Assembly: GCA_016840185.1 (NCBI GenBank)
Contig: JAEOSV010000014.1
Coordinates: 1 to 24,214, forward strand
DNA: 24,214 nt
Direction of reading: 5' to 3'
DNA from: Candidatus Hermodarchaeota archaeon
GTDB taxonomy: Archaea; Asgardarchaeota; Hermodarchaeia; Hermodarchaeales; Hermodarchaeaceae
The notes beneath the pieces are model-generated. The model ran no database searches. It worked only from the letters and a program-made list of their open reading frames with translations, and had not been told where the DNA came from. Both the position numbers and the translations under genes were made by a program. This document shows, piece by piece, positions 15,814 to 23,653 of this stretch (position 1 is the stretch's first letter; each line of letters begins with the position of its first letter).

Positions 15814-16191
15814 TTAGGGAAACTTGTCAATCGAGGTAACGGGGCCTTTAGATGGTTTAATAATCACTTTGGTTCCCTGACTCGGCACCATCGCTTGAAT
15901 TACTGCAAAAGCCCAAGGGCTTGGTTGCATGACCACCATTCCTTCCGGCTGAGTCTCAAGCAGCTTTGCTCTGACAACAACATGCCCAATCTCTGAGCGA
16001 ACTTCCACTCTGTCGCCCTCTTTGAGGTTAAGGCGTTGTGCGTCGCGAGAGCTAATGGTAATCCGTGCTGCAACCTCCTGATACTCCTTGGAAAGACTCC
16101 CTTTTGCTGCTTGAACCTCATCTACATCCAACGCACGAGCAAGAATAAGTTGTACCTCAAGCTGCGGGTACAGAAAATCACGAAGCGCCAC
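15814..16191 (-). CDS. fwdD: Molybdopterin-dinucleotide-binding subunit, FwdD-like
   Basis: 125 residues matching the small molybdopterin-guanine-dinucleotide-binding beta-barrel domain that forms FwdD/FmdD as a separate subunit. Visible marks are ARITISSRDAQRLNLKEGDRV, a stretch typical of this fold, then VRSEIGHVVVRAK and GMVVMQPSPWAFAV. In Fwd the bis-pyranopterin cofactor sits between FwdB and FwdD, so its presence argues that the cofactor is still bound even though the FwdB-like partner lacks the usual metal ligand. Start is GTG 16191; the gene is read towards the polyferredoxin gene, with only six bases between the two stops. Confidence 0.82.
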   Translation of the reverse strand: MALRDFLYPQLEVQLILARALDVDEVQAAKGSLSKEYQEVAARITISSRDAQRLNLKEGDRVEVRSEIGHVVVRAKLLETQPEGMVVMQPSPWAFAVIQAMVPSQGTKVIIKPSKGPVTSIDKFP

Positions 16192-16254
16192 GGTTATCCA
16201 CTATTTGTATCTCTGAAGTAGATAATTTGATATCTCTTCAGTCCATAATCGAGT

Positions 16255-16279
16255 CATAAAGCATAATAGGCTTTTCCTC
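16255..16279 (+). repeat. 25-base direct repeat, copy 1
   Basis: Identical over 25 bases to 17018-17042; the core is CATAAAGCATAATAGGC. It contains an AT-rich TATA-like core and ends 71 bases before ATG 16351. Flanks of the two copies differ, so this is a short shared element rather than a larger duplication. Confidence 0.85.
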
Positions 16280-16350
16280 GACGAAACCTAACCACGTTCA
16301 GTATTGCAATCTTCTTTGGTATTAATGCAATATCTTTCTGGTTCTTTGAC

Positions 16351-16503
16351 ATGGGTATTCTCATACTTATTGGGCAACTCCTCGCTCTTCTGCAATTTCT
16401 CCCAATTCGAAATCCAACAATTTTGGCAGTATTGCCGTTGATTGTGGCTTATGTGTTATTAGCGGTTCTGATCTATTCGAAAGAGAATATTCCAATGAAA
16501 TGA
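16351..16503 (+). CDS. Possible small membrane protein of 50 residues
   Basis: ATG 16351 to TGA 16501-16503. The product is strongly hydrophobic with two likely spans (about 2-18 and 23-43) split by FLPIRNP and ending SKENIPMK. The frame stays open and hydrophobic for about 28 codons upstream (reading TTFSIAIFFG and on), which lack ATG, GTG or TTG but contain ATT codons, so a longer three-span form is conceivable. No Shine-Dalgarno site is visible. It lies downstream of repeat copy 1. Hydrophobic composition is the only support, and no family is recognised. Confidence 0.4.
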   Translation: MGILILIGQLLALLQFLPIRNPTILAVLPLIVAYVLLAVLIYSKENIPMK

Positions 16504-16603
16504 TGCTGCTTCCGCGAATAGGCTATGAGAATATAATAAGGGAAAGTCGAAGACGAATCCCGAAAGACTATAAGTTAGAGAGGACGTAATGAAGTGAATT
16601 GCG

Positions 16604-16771
16604 ATGAGTGAAGAAGAAGTTAAAAATAAAAAGAAAACGAAGCACGTCGTCGAGGATACACAACGTCCTCCTTCGGAACGGAAACATAGAGAGATTGTCC
16701 TTCCTTCAGGCGAGCGGATAACACGATGGCAGGCGAAGAAGATCTCGAAAGAGAAAGATGAGAGTGAATAA
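16604..16771 (+). CDS. Possible small charged protein of 55 residues
   Basis: ATG 16604 to TAA 16769-16771. The product is very polar: an acidic-basic start (MSEEEVKNKKKTK), a centre with RPPSERKHREIVLPSG, then a Lys/Glu-rich helix. A TATA-like ACTATAAGT (16567-16575) about 30 bases upstream would make it nearly leaderless, and a stop in frame just before the ATG fixes the start. The composition is like small nucleic-acid-binding or ribosome-associated archaeal proteins, but I recognise no family. A 90-codon open frame on the opposite strand (16620-16892) overlaps it and looks less protein-like. Confidence 0.45.
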   Translation: MSEEEVKNKKKTKHVVEDTQRPPSERKHREIVLPSGERITRWQAKKISKEKDESE

Positions 16772-17095
16772 TAGAATAGGAAGGACCGCTAAGACATAGT
16801 ACAAAGACCAATAGGCAATTTTTGAGGAAGTCGATGGGATTATCCTTAAACGTATTAGAATTAAATTTGCTAACATAAAGTCTAGAAATCATTGGACACC
16901 AGGAACGAAAAATAGCCCTTTAATCCAAAATTCACACAAATAATTGTTCAGAGAGCGAAGAGTTTCGGAGCCATATTTTTTCGTGTAATCCAAGATTTAG
17001 GTTGCACATCGGCGAAACATAAAGCATAATAGGCTTTTCCTCATCAGCGAAGATACAGAAAAGAACTCTGAGTGTAACCTTTGAGATGACCAATA
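16772..17095. other. Intergenic stretch before the rhomboid gene
   Basis: AT-rich and without a convincing gene on either strand. It contains the second copy of the 25-base repeat (17018-17042), and a T-run near 16976-16981. I see no tRNA-like cloverleaf or other RNA structure by eye. Confidence 0.6.
17018..17042 (+). repeat. 25-base direct repeat, copy 2, in the rhomboid promoter region
   Basis: Exact second copy of 16255-16279, ending 53 bases before the GTG start of the rhomboid gene. If its AT-rich core (ATAAAGCATAATA) acts as the TATA box, transcription would start near 17050 and leave a leader of about 45 bases. Confidence 0.85.
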
Positions 17096-17794
17096 GTGAC
17101 CTATTCCGATTATGCCCGCCCCATTCGCTCCTTTATGACGTATACACTCATCCTCCTAAACACGGTCATCTATATTCTCGTTTATACAATTGAAATTCAA
17201 GTTGGATATCCCATCATAACCTACACGTTTGCACTTATCCCTGCTCAAATCGTTTCGGGTCAGAATCTTATCACGCTGGTCACAAGCCAATTTCTCCATG
17301 CTGATTTCTTTCATCTTCTGATCAACATGTACTTCCTCTACATCTTTGGCTCCGTGGTCGAACGTGAAATGCATCCTTTCATCTACATTGCACTCTATAT
17401 CTTCGCAGGAATTATTGGTGGCCTTGGCCATATCCTCATAGTTTTCACCATTGCATCCACCGTCGACCCGTTTGGTATCTTCATCCCCACTATTGGTGCA
17501 TCTGGGGCAATATTCGGTATCATGGCAGCTTACGCATATCTGCTACCACGACGTCCCGTGGGCATTTCCGGTGATGCAGGACGTACAACTGCAGCATGGA
17601 ACATCATTATCATCTATTTCTTCATCGAAGTCATCCAGATGTTTCTCGCCTTTGGCACAGGTATTGCCCATGGAGCTCATGTCTTTGGATTCGTAGGTGG
17701 ATTCATCTTTGCCTTCGCCTATCGAAATATCCGAATTTGGAAAAACCGATCGAAACCCGGATCCGAATACGATCCCTACGAATACTATGTATGA
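17096..17794 (+). CDS. Rhomboid-family intramembrane serine protease
   Basis: 232 residues with six or so hydrophobic spans and the rhomboid catalytic layout: HLLINMYFL (His73, Asn77; the H-x3-N of the oxyanion side), GASGAIFG with Ser136 as nucleophile, and the final H-x2-G-x3-G helix with His195 (HVFGFVGG). Rhomboids cut single-span membrane proteins within or near the bilayer; candidates are plentiful here given the anchored surface proteins in the window. Start GTG 17096 has a GAGATGA purine site seven bases upstream; an internal Met at residue 14 is less likely as it would shorten the first span's lead. The C-terminal tail (KNRSKPGSEYDPYEYYV) is cytosolic. The cofC gene follows after 23 bases and may be co-transcribed. 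Confidence 0.92.
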   Translation: MTYSDYARPIRSFMTYTLILLNTVIYILVYTIEIQVGYPIITYTFALIPAQIVSGQNLITLVTSQFLHADFFHLLINMYFLYIFGSVVEREMHPFIYIALYIFAGIIGGLGHILIVFTIASTVDPFGIFIPTIGASGAIFGIMAAYAYLLPRRPVGISGDAGRTTAAWNIIIIYFFIEVIQMFLAFGTGIAHGAHVFGFVGGFIFAFAYRNIRIWKNRSKPGSEYDPYEYYV

Positions 17795-17817
17795 CCCGAA
17801 GAAATTGAGGTGCAAAA

Positions 17818-18498
17818 ATGTCGAAATCAGAAATTGTTGCCATCGTTCCCATCCGATTTCTTCCCACTACGAAAAACCGCCTTGAACGGAGCTTAGATAC
17901 TCCACAACGTCACCAGCTTGTGAAATCCATGTTGGTCGATGTCATCAAAGCCATTAAGCACTCCCAAATGATTACGCGCTTTGTAATTGTGACCAGTGAT
18001 GAGAAGTTCCTCGCAGATTACACTGATGCCGTGTTTGAACTCTATCGAAGCAGTGTTCGTGGGCTTAATCCGGAGTTGACAGCGTATCTCGACGTATTGA
18101 GTCAGAAGGGTTCAGGTCATGCTATCATCATTTTAGGAGATTTACCTATGGTATCTGGAACGGTCCTCGATGAAATCATTCGTTCGGGCCTCCAATCTGC
18201 TCGACCAGTAATTGCTAAAGATTGGAGAGGTTCAGGCACCAATGCGCTCTTTTTTTCCTACCCGCTAACCTTCAACCTTCAGTTCGGTGAGAACAGCTTT
18301 CAGAAGCACATGGCTGAGCTGGACTCCAAAGGATTCAACCCTATTGTCTATCATGCCATGGAAACGGCACTTGACATCGATGATGATACCGCTATTGCCC
18401 AGTTTCTTGCTCTGGCACGGAAGGATGCCAAAATTCACGACACACAAACCTACCGCCTGCTCCACGTTGACGAAAAACGGAGTGGAAAGGTGGCATAA
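17818..18498 (+). CDS. cofC: 2-phospho-L-lactate guanylyltransferase
   Basis: 226 residues of the nucleotidyltransferase fold. CofC activates 2-phospho-L-lactate (or a related phospho-acid) with GTP to make the precursor that CofD joins to Fo in coenzyme F420 biosynthesis. Visible marks are VPIRFLPTTKNRL (10-22), RGLNPEL (81-87), LGDLPMV (106-112), GSGTNALFF (138-146), FGENSFQKH (156-164) and LDIDDDTA (185-192), all in family order. A GAGGTG site precedes ATG 17818 at a normal distance. Its presence suggests that the organism makes F420. The stop codon lies in the loop of a terminator-like hairpin shared with the convergent transporter gene. Confidence 0.92.
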   Translation: MSKSEIVAIVPIRFLPTTKNRLERSLDTPQRHQLVKSMLVDVIKAIKHSQMITRFVIVTSDEKFLADYTDAVFELYRSSVRGLNPELTAYLDVLSQKGSGHAIIILGDLPMVSGTVLDEIIRSGLQSARPVIAKDWRGSGTNALFFSYPLTFNLQFGENSFQKHMAELDSKGFNPIVYHAMETALDIDDDTAIAQFLALARKDAKIHDTQTYRLLHVDEKRSGKVA

Positions 18499-18511
18499 CT
18501 GGTTGCCACCT
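18488..18511. terminator. Hairpin between convergent cofC and transporter genes
   Basis: AGGTGGCA (18488-18495) pairs perfectly with TGCCACCT (18504-18511) around an 8-base loop that holds the cofC stop codon. It lies eight bases from the stop of the opposing gene and can serve both directions. Confidence 0.5.
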
Positions 18512-18519
18512 AGTAAGAC

Positions 18520-19875
18520 CTACTTGTCCAGTGGCTCCTTTAGCTCCGAGAAATCAGGGTCGATATTAGTGAAGTAAAGAATGATGGCGGCAATCACTAG
18601 GAAACCAGCGAAAGCGGGTCCCCACCAGAAGAAGCCAAAGTTCACTGGGGGTGGACCTGGGTCAACCTGGAGGACGAGGAGGAACCATCCAAGAAGGAAG
18701 GCACCCACGGCTTGAAACATGTTCAGGGGCAATCCTTGAAATCCTTCGAACATCCCTGCTCGGGCTTCGCCGGATTCCAGTTCTTCTTTGTGTGCGATAT
18801 CGGCGATCACGGTGTACCTCATCAGGTATAGAGCTGAAATACAGGCTCCCAGGGGTACTCCAAAAATGATGACCTGAACCATCGTTGGCCCTAGGATTGG
18901 TAACCCTATCACAGCAGTGAATGGGAGGATGATTGCCAGAATAAGGAGGGCACCCATTAAGACACGTTTGTTTCCAACGCGACGAACAAGAATGGCAAGA
19001 ATGAAGGGAATGATCATGAGCGATAGAAAGAACACTCCCGCGGCTGTTGCCAGTTCGATGAAACTCAGGAGCAAACCGTTCTGAAGCATGGGCACAATTA
19101 TCGATGTAATCGTTGAAAGTGTGATTGACCAGAACCCTACGACGAAGATCCATTTCACGTAGTTTCGATTCTTCAGCACTGTTCGTGTTTCAGCGACTAT
19201 TGAGCGCTCAATCGGTTCAATCCCCTTTCGTGACCGTACAAAAAGAATCGATGGCAAATAAAACACGATACAAAGCACCGAGATCGTCACAAGTACAATC
19301 ATCCCGATGGTCGTCGGAAGACCAATTATGGGAATGAAAAGGATACCTGATACGAATCCCAAAACGATTCCTGCCCCGGTTCCAAGCCATGATGCTGTAT
19401 TTTGGATTGCGGCAACATTGGGTCGCTCGTCAGGGTCTGCGATTTCAGGAAGCCACGCTTGATATGCAGTGATTAACAAGGCATAGAAGAATTTGAATAA
19501 AGCAAGAGTGAAAAGATAGTATCCAAAGGTCATGAGTTGCCACGTAGGATCTGCCGGTGGATTAGAAGACGGTGGAATAAGCCATTGGGGGTAGAATATG
19601 AGGAAAGCTGTAATAGCTAATCCAGGGGCACCAACAATGATGTAGGGGCGTCTCCGGCCAAATCGGCTAGTTGTGCGGTCACTAGCATACCCAAGGGTCC
19701 AATGAGAAATTCCGATGACGACGAAGCCAAAAGCTGCTGCAAGTCCAGCATAGAAGGGATTGAGAAGGAAGAATGAATAATAGATGTTGAGTCCAGCAAA
19801 ATCAACAAATGTCAACAGTAATGACGAACCGGTGCGTCCCATGCCATAGGCGACGCGTCGAGGATAAGATACCAT
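18520..19875 (-). CDS. MFS transporter of the glycoside-pentoside-hexuronide (GPH/MFS_2) type
   Basis: 451 residues with about twelve spans. The loop after the second span reads GYASDRTTSRFGRRRPYI, the hallmark of GPH cation-sugar symporters and related SLC45-like carriers. A matching loop follows the fourth-fifth spans (PEIADPDERPNVA), and the central cytosolic loop carries VRSRKGIEPIERS. It likely imports a sugar or glycoside with H+ or Na+, but the substrate cannot be told. ATG 19875 lies about 25 bases after a TATA box, so the mRNA may be leaderless. It is divergent from the pyruvate phosphate dikinase gene across a 199-base gap and convergent with cofC. Confidence 0.9.
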   Translation of the reverse strand: MVSYPRRVAYGMGRTGSSLLLTFVDFAGLNIYYSFFLLNPFYAGLAAAFGFVVIGISHWTLGYASDRTTSRFGRRRPYIIVGAPGLAITAFLIFYPQWLIPPSSNPPADPTWQLMTFGYYLFTLALFKFFYALLITAYQAWLPEIADPDERPNVAAIQNTASWLGTGAGIVLGFVSGILFIPIIGLPTTIGMIVLVTISVLCIVFYLPSILFVRSRKGIEPIERSIVAETRTVLKNRNYVKWIFVVGFWSITLSTITSIIVPMLQNGLLLSFIELATAAGVFFLSLMIIPFILAILVRRVGNKRVLMGALLILAIILPFTAVIGLPILGPTMVQVIIFGVPLGACISALYLMRYTVIADIAHKEELESGEARAGMFEGFQGLPLNMFQAVGAFLLGWFLLVLQVDPGPPPVNFGFFWWGPAFAGFLVIAAIILYFTNIDPDFSELKEPLDK

Positions 19876-19898
19876 CCAGTCACACGACCCGTTATATT

Positions 19899-19906
19899 GA
19901 TTATAC
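19899..19906 (-). promoter_or_regulatory. TATA box for the transporter gene
   Basis: Read on the minus strand, GTATAATC lies about 25 bases before ATG 19875. This distance predicts a transcript that starts at or next to the ATG, a leaderless mRNA. Confidence 0.45.
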
Positions 19907-19959
19907 TACTGGATTCCTTCTAGGTTCCCTTTAAGATAATATCCTTTTGTGTTGATGGG

Positions 19960-19966
19960 TTATAAG
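19960..19966 (+). promoter_or_regulatory. Candidate TATA box for ppdK
   Basis: TTATAAG in the divergent gap is the best plus-strand TATA match. It would give a leader of about 85 bases, long for an archaeon, so a weaker box nearer the gene cannot be excluded. Confidence 0.3.
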
Positions 19967-20074
19967 AAAAATCAATACGTTTATTAGTTGCCTACAAAGT
20001 CGTGATTGCAGTTTGAGCGAACGAGCTGACGCTACAATACACCTGAAATTAATACGAAATTGAGGAATCAGAAA

Positions 20075-22783
20075 ATGACCAAGAAATGGGTATACTTGTT
20101 CAGCGAAGGCAACAAGGATATGCGAAATCTCCTCGGCGGAAAAGGTGCAAACCTTGCCGAAATGACAAACGCAAAACTCCCTGTTCCTCCTGGATTTACA
20201 ATTACTACAGAGGCATGTAATGCATATTTTGCTAATGAGAAGCAATTTCCCGATGGAATGTGGGAACAAGTTCTAGAAGCGATTAAGGCATTGGAAGAAG
20301 GCTCTGGAAAACGGCTCGGGGACCCAAGTAATCCTCTACTCGTCTCCGCCCGGTCTGGTGCTCGCGTGTCCATGCCTGGCATGATGGATACTGTTCTCAA
20401 TATTGGGATGAATCCAAAAGTTTTGAAAGGATTTGCAGAACTTACCGGTAACGAACGGGTCGCTTGGGATGCCTACCGACGTCTCATCCAGATGTTTGGC
20501 AATATTGTGAAGGAAATTGATCGCCATAAATTCGAAGCCATTCTTGATGAATACAAAGCCAAGGCCCCGGGTGGACGAGATACGGATCTCACCGTTTCAA
20601 TGCTTAAGGAAGTAGTTCGTGATTTCAAGGCATTGTACAAAGCAGAACTCGGTAAGAAATTCCCTGATGAACCTCTAGAACAAATTCGTGAGGCAATCGG
20701 GGCGGTATTCAATTCTTGGTTTGGTGCCCCTGCAACTTCGTATCGTAATGCAGAAGGTATCCCCCACGATTGGGGAACCGCAGTTAACGTCCAAACCATG
20801 GTGTTTGGAAACATGGGAGAACGCAGTGGAACCGGTGTCGCATTTACCCGGAACCCTGCAACGGGTGAAAAGAACGTCTGGGGTGAGTACCTGCTTAATG
20901 CGCAAGGTGAAGACGTTGTCGCCGGTATTCGAACGCCACAACCCATTGCCGACCTTGAAAAGGAAATGCCCACGATTTGGAAGGAATTTATCAAGATTTC
21001 TGACCGCTTGGAACGCCATTACCGGGACATGCAGGACATGGAGTTTACCATAGAACGTGGGAAACTTTGGATGCTTCAAACTCGAACCGGCAAACGAACA
21101 GCATTTGCTGCAGTAAAAATTGCTGTAGATATGGTCAATGAAGGGCTCATCAAAAAGAAAGCTGCAATTCTCCGAGTGGACCCCGTTCAAATTGACCAAT
21201 TTCTACACCCACGATTTGATCCAAAAGCAGTTGAGAAAGCCAAAACCAAAGGCAATCTTTTGGCTTGGGGATTGAACGCCTCACCCGGTGCAGCAACTGG
21301 ACTCGCTATTTTTGATGCCGATACTGCTGCAGAGCGAGGACAAGCTGGCGAACAAGTGATATTAGTTCGACCTGAAACGAATCCGGATGATGTTCACGGG
21401 ATGATTGAAGCCAAAGGAATTCTCACCCAACGTGGTGGAATGACCTCTCACGCCGCCGTCGTCGCACGCGGCTGGGGCAAGGCTTGCGTCGCAGGATGTG
21501 AAACCATTGCTATCGATATGGACACACGACGATTCCGAGTTGGAGACAAAGTCATCAGGGAAGGTGATTACATCTCAATCGATGGTACCACTGGTGCGGT
21601 GTTCAAGGGAAAGATCCACACAATCGAAGCCAGTTTCGATGAGGAAAGCGAACTTGTTACTCTTCTCTCATGGGCAGATGAAATTCGAAAACTCGGAGTT
21701 TGGACCAACGCCGATACTCCATCCGATGCCATACGGGCACGCAGCTTTGGAGCCGAAGGAATTGGGCTTTGTCGAACCGAACACATGTTCTTCGAGGAAG
21801 AACGACGCCCTATTGTTGTAAAAATGATAATGTCGGACGATGAAACCGAACGTCAAGAACTCCTCGATCAACTTCTCCCCTTTCAACGCGAGGATTTTGA
21901 AGGAATCTTCCGAGCAATGGATGGCTCACCGGTAATTGTTCGGCTCATTGATCCACCTATGCACGAGTTCCTTCCCACCAAAGATGAACTTGGTGAAGAA
22001 ATCTGCCAACTGAAACTGGGCTTACAAGATAATCCTACTCCCACCAAACAGAAACGTCTGAAAAAGAAACTCAAACAAACCGAGAAGCTCCTCGAAATTG
22101 TGGAAAGCATGTGGGAAGTGAATCCCATGATGGGGCTCCGCGGCTGCCGAGCAGGTATTTCCTATCCTGGACTCACAGAAATGCAGGTTCGCGCGATTTT
22201 CGAAGCAGCATGTAACGTGACAAAAGACGGAGTTAAAGTATATCCCGAGGTCATGATTCCTCTCGTGAGCCACGTCAATGAGCTTATCCTTGAACGAGAA
22301 AAACTTGAGAAAATTGTCAAAGACGTTTTGAAAGAAAAGAAATGTTCACTGGATTATAAATTTGGATTAATGATTGAAACCCCACGAGCAGCCCTCACAG
22401 CAGATGTGGTAGCTCAATATGCCGACTTCTTCTCCTTTGGCACCAACGATCTTACCCAAATGACCTATGGTGTTTCACGTGATGATGCTGAAGGTAAATT
22501 CCTCCGCCAATACGTCACTTGGGGTATTCTCCCGCACAATCCTTTCGAAGTCTTAGACCGTGAAGGTGTTGGAGCCCTCATGAAAATGACCATCGAAAAA
22601 GGACGCGTCGCCAATCCCAAACTCGAAATCGGAGGGTGTGGTGAACATTTTGGTGAACCCAGTTCTGTTGAATTCTCCCATATCGTTGGATTGAATTATG
22701 TCAGCGCTTCACCCTTCCGAGTTCCCATTGCACGGCTAGCTGCTGCACAAGCTGCTATCCATCACAAATATGGTAGAAAATAG
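20075..22783 (+). CDS. ppdK: Pyruvate, phosphate dikinase
   Basis: 902 residues, the usual size. PPDK interconverts pyruvate, ATP and phosphate with PEP, AMP and pyrophosphate and lets acetyl-CoA-derived pyruvate enter gluconeogenesis, or runs in reverse in glycolysis. Domain order is complete: the ATP-grasp domain from LLGGKGANLAEM onward with the ARSGARVSMPGMMDT loop; the phosphohistidine domain with GGMTSHAAVVARGWG (His459); and the PEP-binding barrel with IGLCRTEHMF, SFGTNDLTQMTYG, and GGCGEHFGEP (Cys855, the general acid). The C-terminal SPFRVPIARLAAAQAAI is typical. I chose ATG 20075 over the upstream TTG at 20060 because GAGGA (20062-20066) lies eight bases before it and the protein then begins MTKKWVYLF. 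The GNAT gene follows directly. Confidence 0.97.
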   Translation: MTKKWVYLFSEGNKDMRNLLGGKGANLAEMTNAKLPVPPGFTITTEACNAYFANEKQFPDGMWEQVLEAIKALEEGSGKRLGDPSNPLLVSARSGARVSMPGMMDTVLNIGMNPKVLKGFAELTGNERVAWDAYRRLIQMFGNIVKEIDRHKFEAILDEYKAKAPGGRDTDLTVSMLKEVVRDFKALYKAELGKKFPDEPLEQIREAIGAVFNSWFGAPATSYRNAEGIPHDWGTAVNVQTMVFGNMGERSGTGVAFTRNPATGEKNVWGEYLLNAQGEDVVAGIRTPQPIADLEKEMPTIWKEFIKISDRLERHYRDMQDMEFTIERGKLWMLQTRTGKRTAFAAVKIAVDMVNEGLIKKKAAILRVDPVQIDQFLHPRFDPKAVEKAKTKGNLLAWGLNASPGAATGLAIFDADTAAERGQAGEQVILVRPETNPDDVHGMIEAKGILTQRGGMTSHAAVVARGWGKACVAGCETIAIDMDTRRFRVGDKVIREGDYISIDGTTGAVFKGKIHTIEASFDEESELVTLLSWADEIRKLGVWTNADTPSDAIRARSFGAEGIGLCRTEHMFFEEERRPIVVKMIMSDDETERQELLDQLLPFQREDFEGIFRAMDGSPVIVRLIDPPMHEFLPTKDELGEEICQLKLGLQDNPTPTKQKRLKKKLKQTEKLLEIVESMWEVNPMMGLRGCRAGISYPGLTEMQVRAIFEAACNVTKDGVKVYPEVMIPLVSHVNELILEREKLEKIVKDVLKEKKCSLDYKFGLMIETPRAALTADVVAQYADFFSFGTNDLTQMTYGVSRDDAEGKFLRQYVTWGILPHNPFEVLDREGVGALMKMTIEKGRVANPKLEIGGCGEHFGEPSSVEFSHIVGLNYVSASPFRVPIARLAAAQAAIHHKYGRK

Positions 22784-22805
22784 CAAAATAGCTCAAGGGT
22801 TAACC

Positions 22806-23621
22806 ATGCCAGATGCCTTGAAGATTCGTCCAATGCGAAGCGATGAATGGGATATCTTCAAACAACTCGACGAAGAAATATTCGTAAAAGAAGATCACCT
22901 CGCTGAAGAGTTTTTTCAAGAACGAGTCCAGAAACCAGGTTTCTTCGCCATGGAATCAGAAACCAGTGAGCTCATAGGATATCTGGTGTTAGGTCGATTT
23001 AGCGAAGAGATTGCACACCTTGGACGAATAGGTGTTCGAAAATCTCTACAGAGTCAAGGTTTAGGTTCTCAGCTAATGGAATATGCTCTAAATTGGTTCC
23101 AGAATGAAACGGGTGCAACCGAAGTCCAACTCTACACCCAGGTTGATAACCTTCACGCTCAGGGTCTCTATAATAAGTTTGGATTTAGGGTAATTGGTCA
23201 AACATGGCACTTTTTTATTCCATTCAAAACATTAAGTCCTTCAGGGAAATTTACCGTTCACCCACTTCAACCTGATGAATATCAATCTGTTGCTAATCTT
23301 TTCCCAAATTCACTTCCGCTCGGAGCAATATATCACTTCCTTGAACGAAAGCAAGACCTCTATACGTTCAAAGACAGCACAATGCAAATCGTAGGGGCCA
23401 CAAGGTTCACTCCAAGCTTTCCCGGCTGTTTCCCCTTCGCATTACTCCAACTTTCAGGATTCGACGATTATGCCAAGACATTTCAATCCCTCTGTGACCC
23501 ACCCTCAGATGTACTACGAATAACCTTCCACGAGAATGAGCCTCTTGCTTCATTATGTAAAACACGGGGATACAAACTTCACCACAAACTCTTCAGAATG
23601 CAAACGATTTTGGAAAAATAA
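22806..23621 (+). CDS. GNAT-family N-acetyltransferase with an extra C-terminal domain
   Basis: 271 residues from ATG 22806. The first half is a GNAT fold: LKIRPMRSDEWD at the start, then the acetyl-CoA-binding motif A (RIGVRKSLQSQGLGSQLME, with the Q-x-x-G-L-G loop) and NLHAQGLYNKFGFRVIG (motif B). The second half (about 140 residues beginning KTLSPSGKFTVHPL) is not part of the core fold and may be a degenerate second GNAT-like lobe, as in two-domain relatives. The open frame reaches back to ATG 22770, overlapping ppdK by 14 bases; the later ATG starts four residues before the first strand and fits the fold better. It is likely co-transcribed with ppdK. The acceptor is unknown. Confidence 0.85.
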   Translation: MPDALKIRPMRSDEWDIFKQLDEEIFVKEDHLAEEFFQERVQKPGFFAMESETSELIGYLVLGRFSEEIAHLGRIGVRKSLQSQGLGSQLMEYALNWFQNETGATEVQLYTQVDNLHAQGLYNKFGFRVIGQTWHFFIPFKTLSPSGKFTVHPLQPDEYQSVANLFPNSLPLGAIYHFLERKQDLYTFKDSTMQIVGATRFTPSFPGCFPFALLQLSGFDDYAKTFQSLCDPPSDVLRITFHENEPLASLCKTRGYKLHHKLFRMQTILEK

Positions 23622-23630
23622 AAAGGAGAA

Positions 23631-23649
23631 GTGGAGGTGTAACCTCCAC
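23631..23649. terminator. Hairpin between convergent GNAT and surface-protein genes
   Basis: GTGGAGGT (23631-23638) and ACCTCCAC (23642-23649) form a perfect 8-base stem with a 3-base loop, followed on the plus strand by CATTTTATTCT. It fills most of the 32-base gap between two stops and may end transcription from both sides. Confidence 0.65.
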
Positions 23650-23653
23650 CATT

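Noticed and set aside
16620..16892. A 90-codon frame on the minus strand with one hydrophobic stretch
   Set aside because: It overlaps the charged plus-strand frame at 16604, is rich in Ser and Phe as expected from the complement of AG-rich sequence, and has no clear ribosome site.
16255..17042. The 25-base direct repeats as ends of an insertion element or att sites
   Set aside because: No transposase or integrase lies between them, they are direct with no target duplication, and their position upstream of starts suits a promoter element better.
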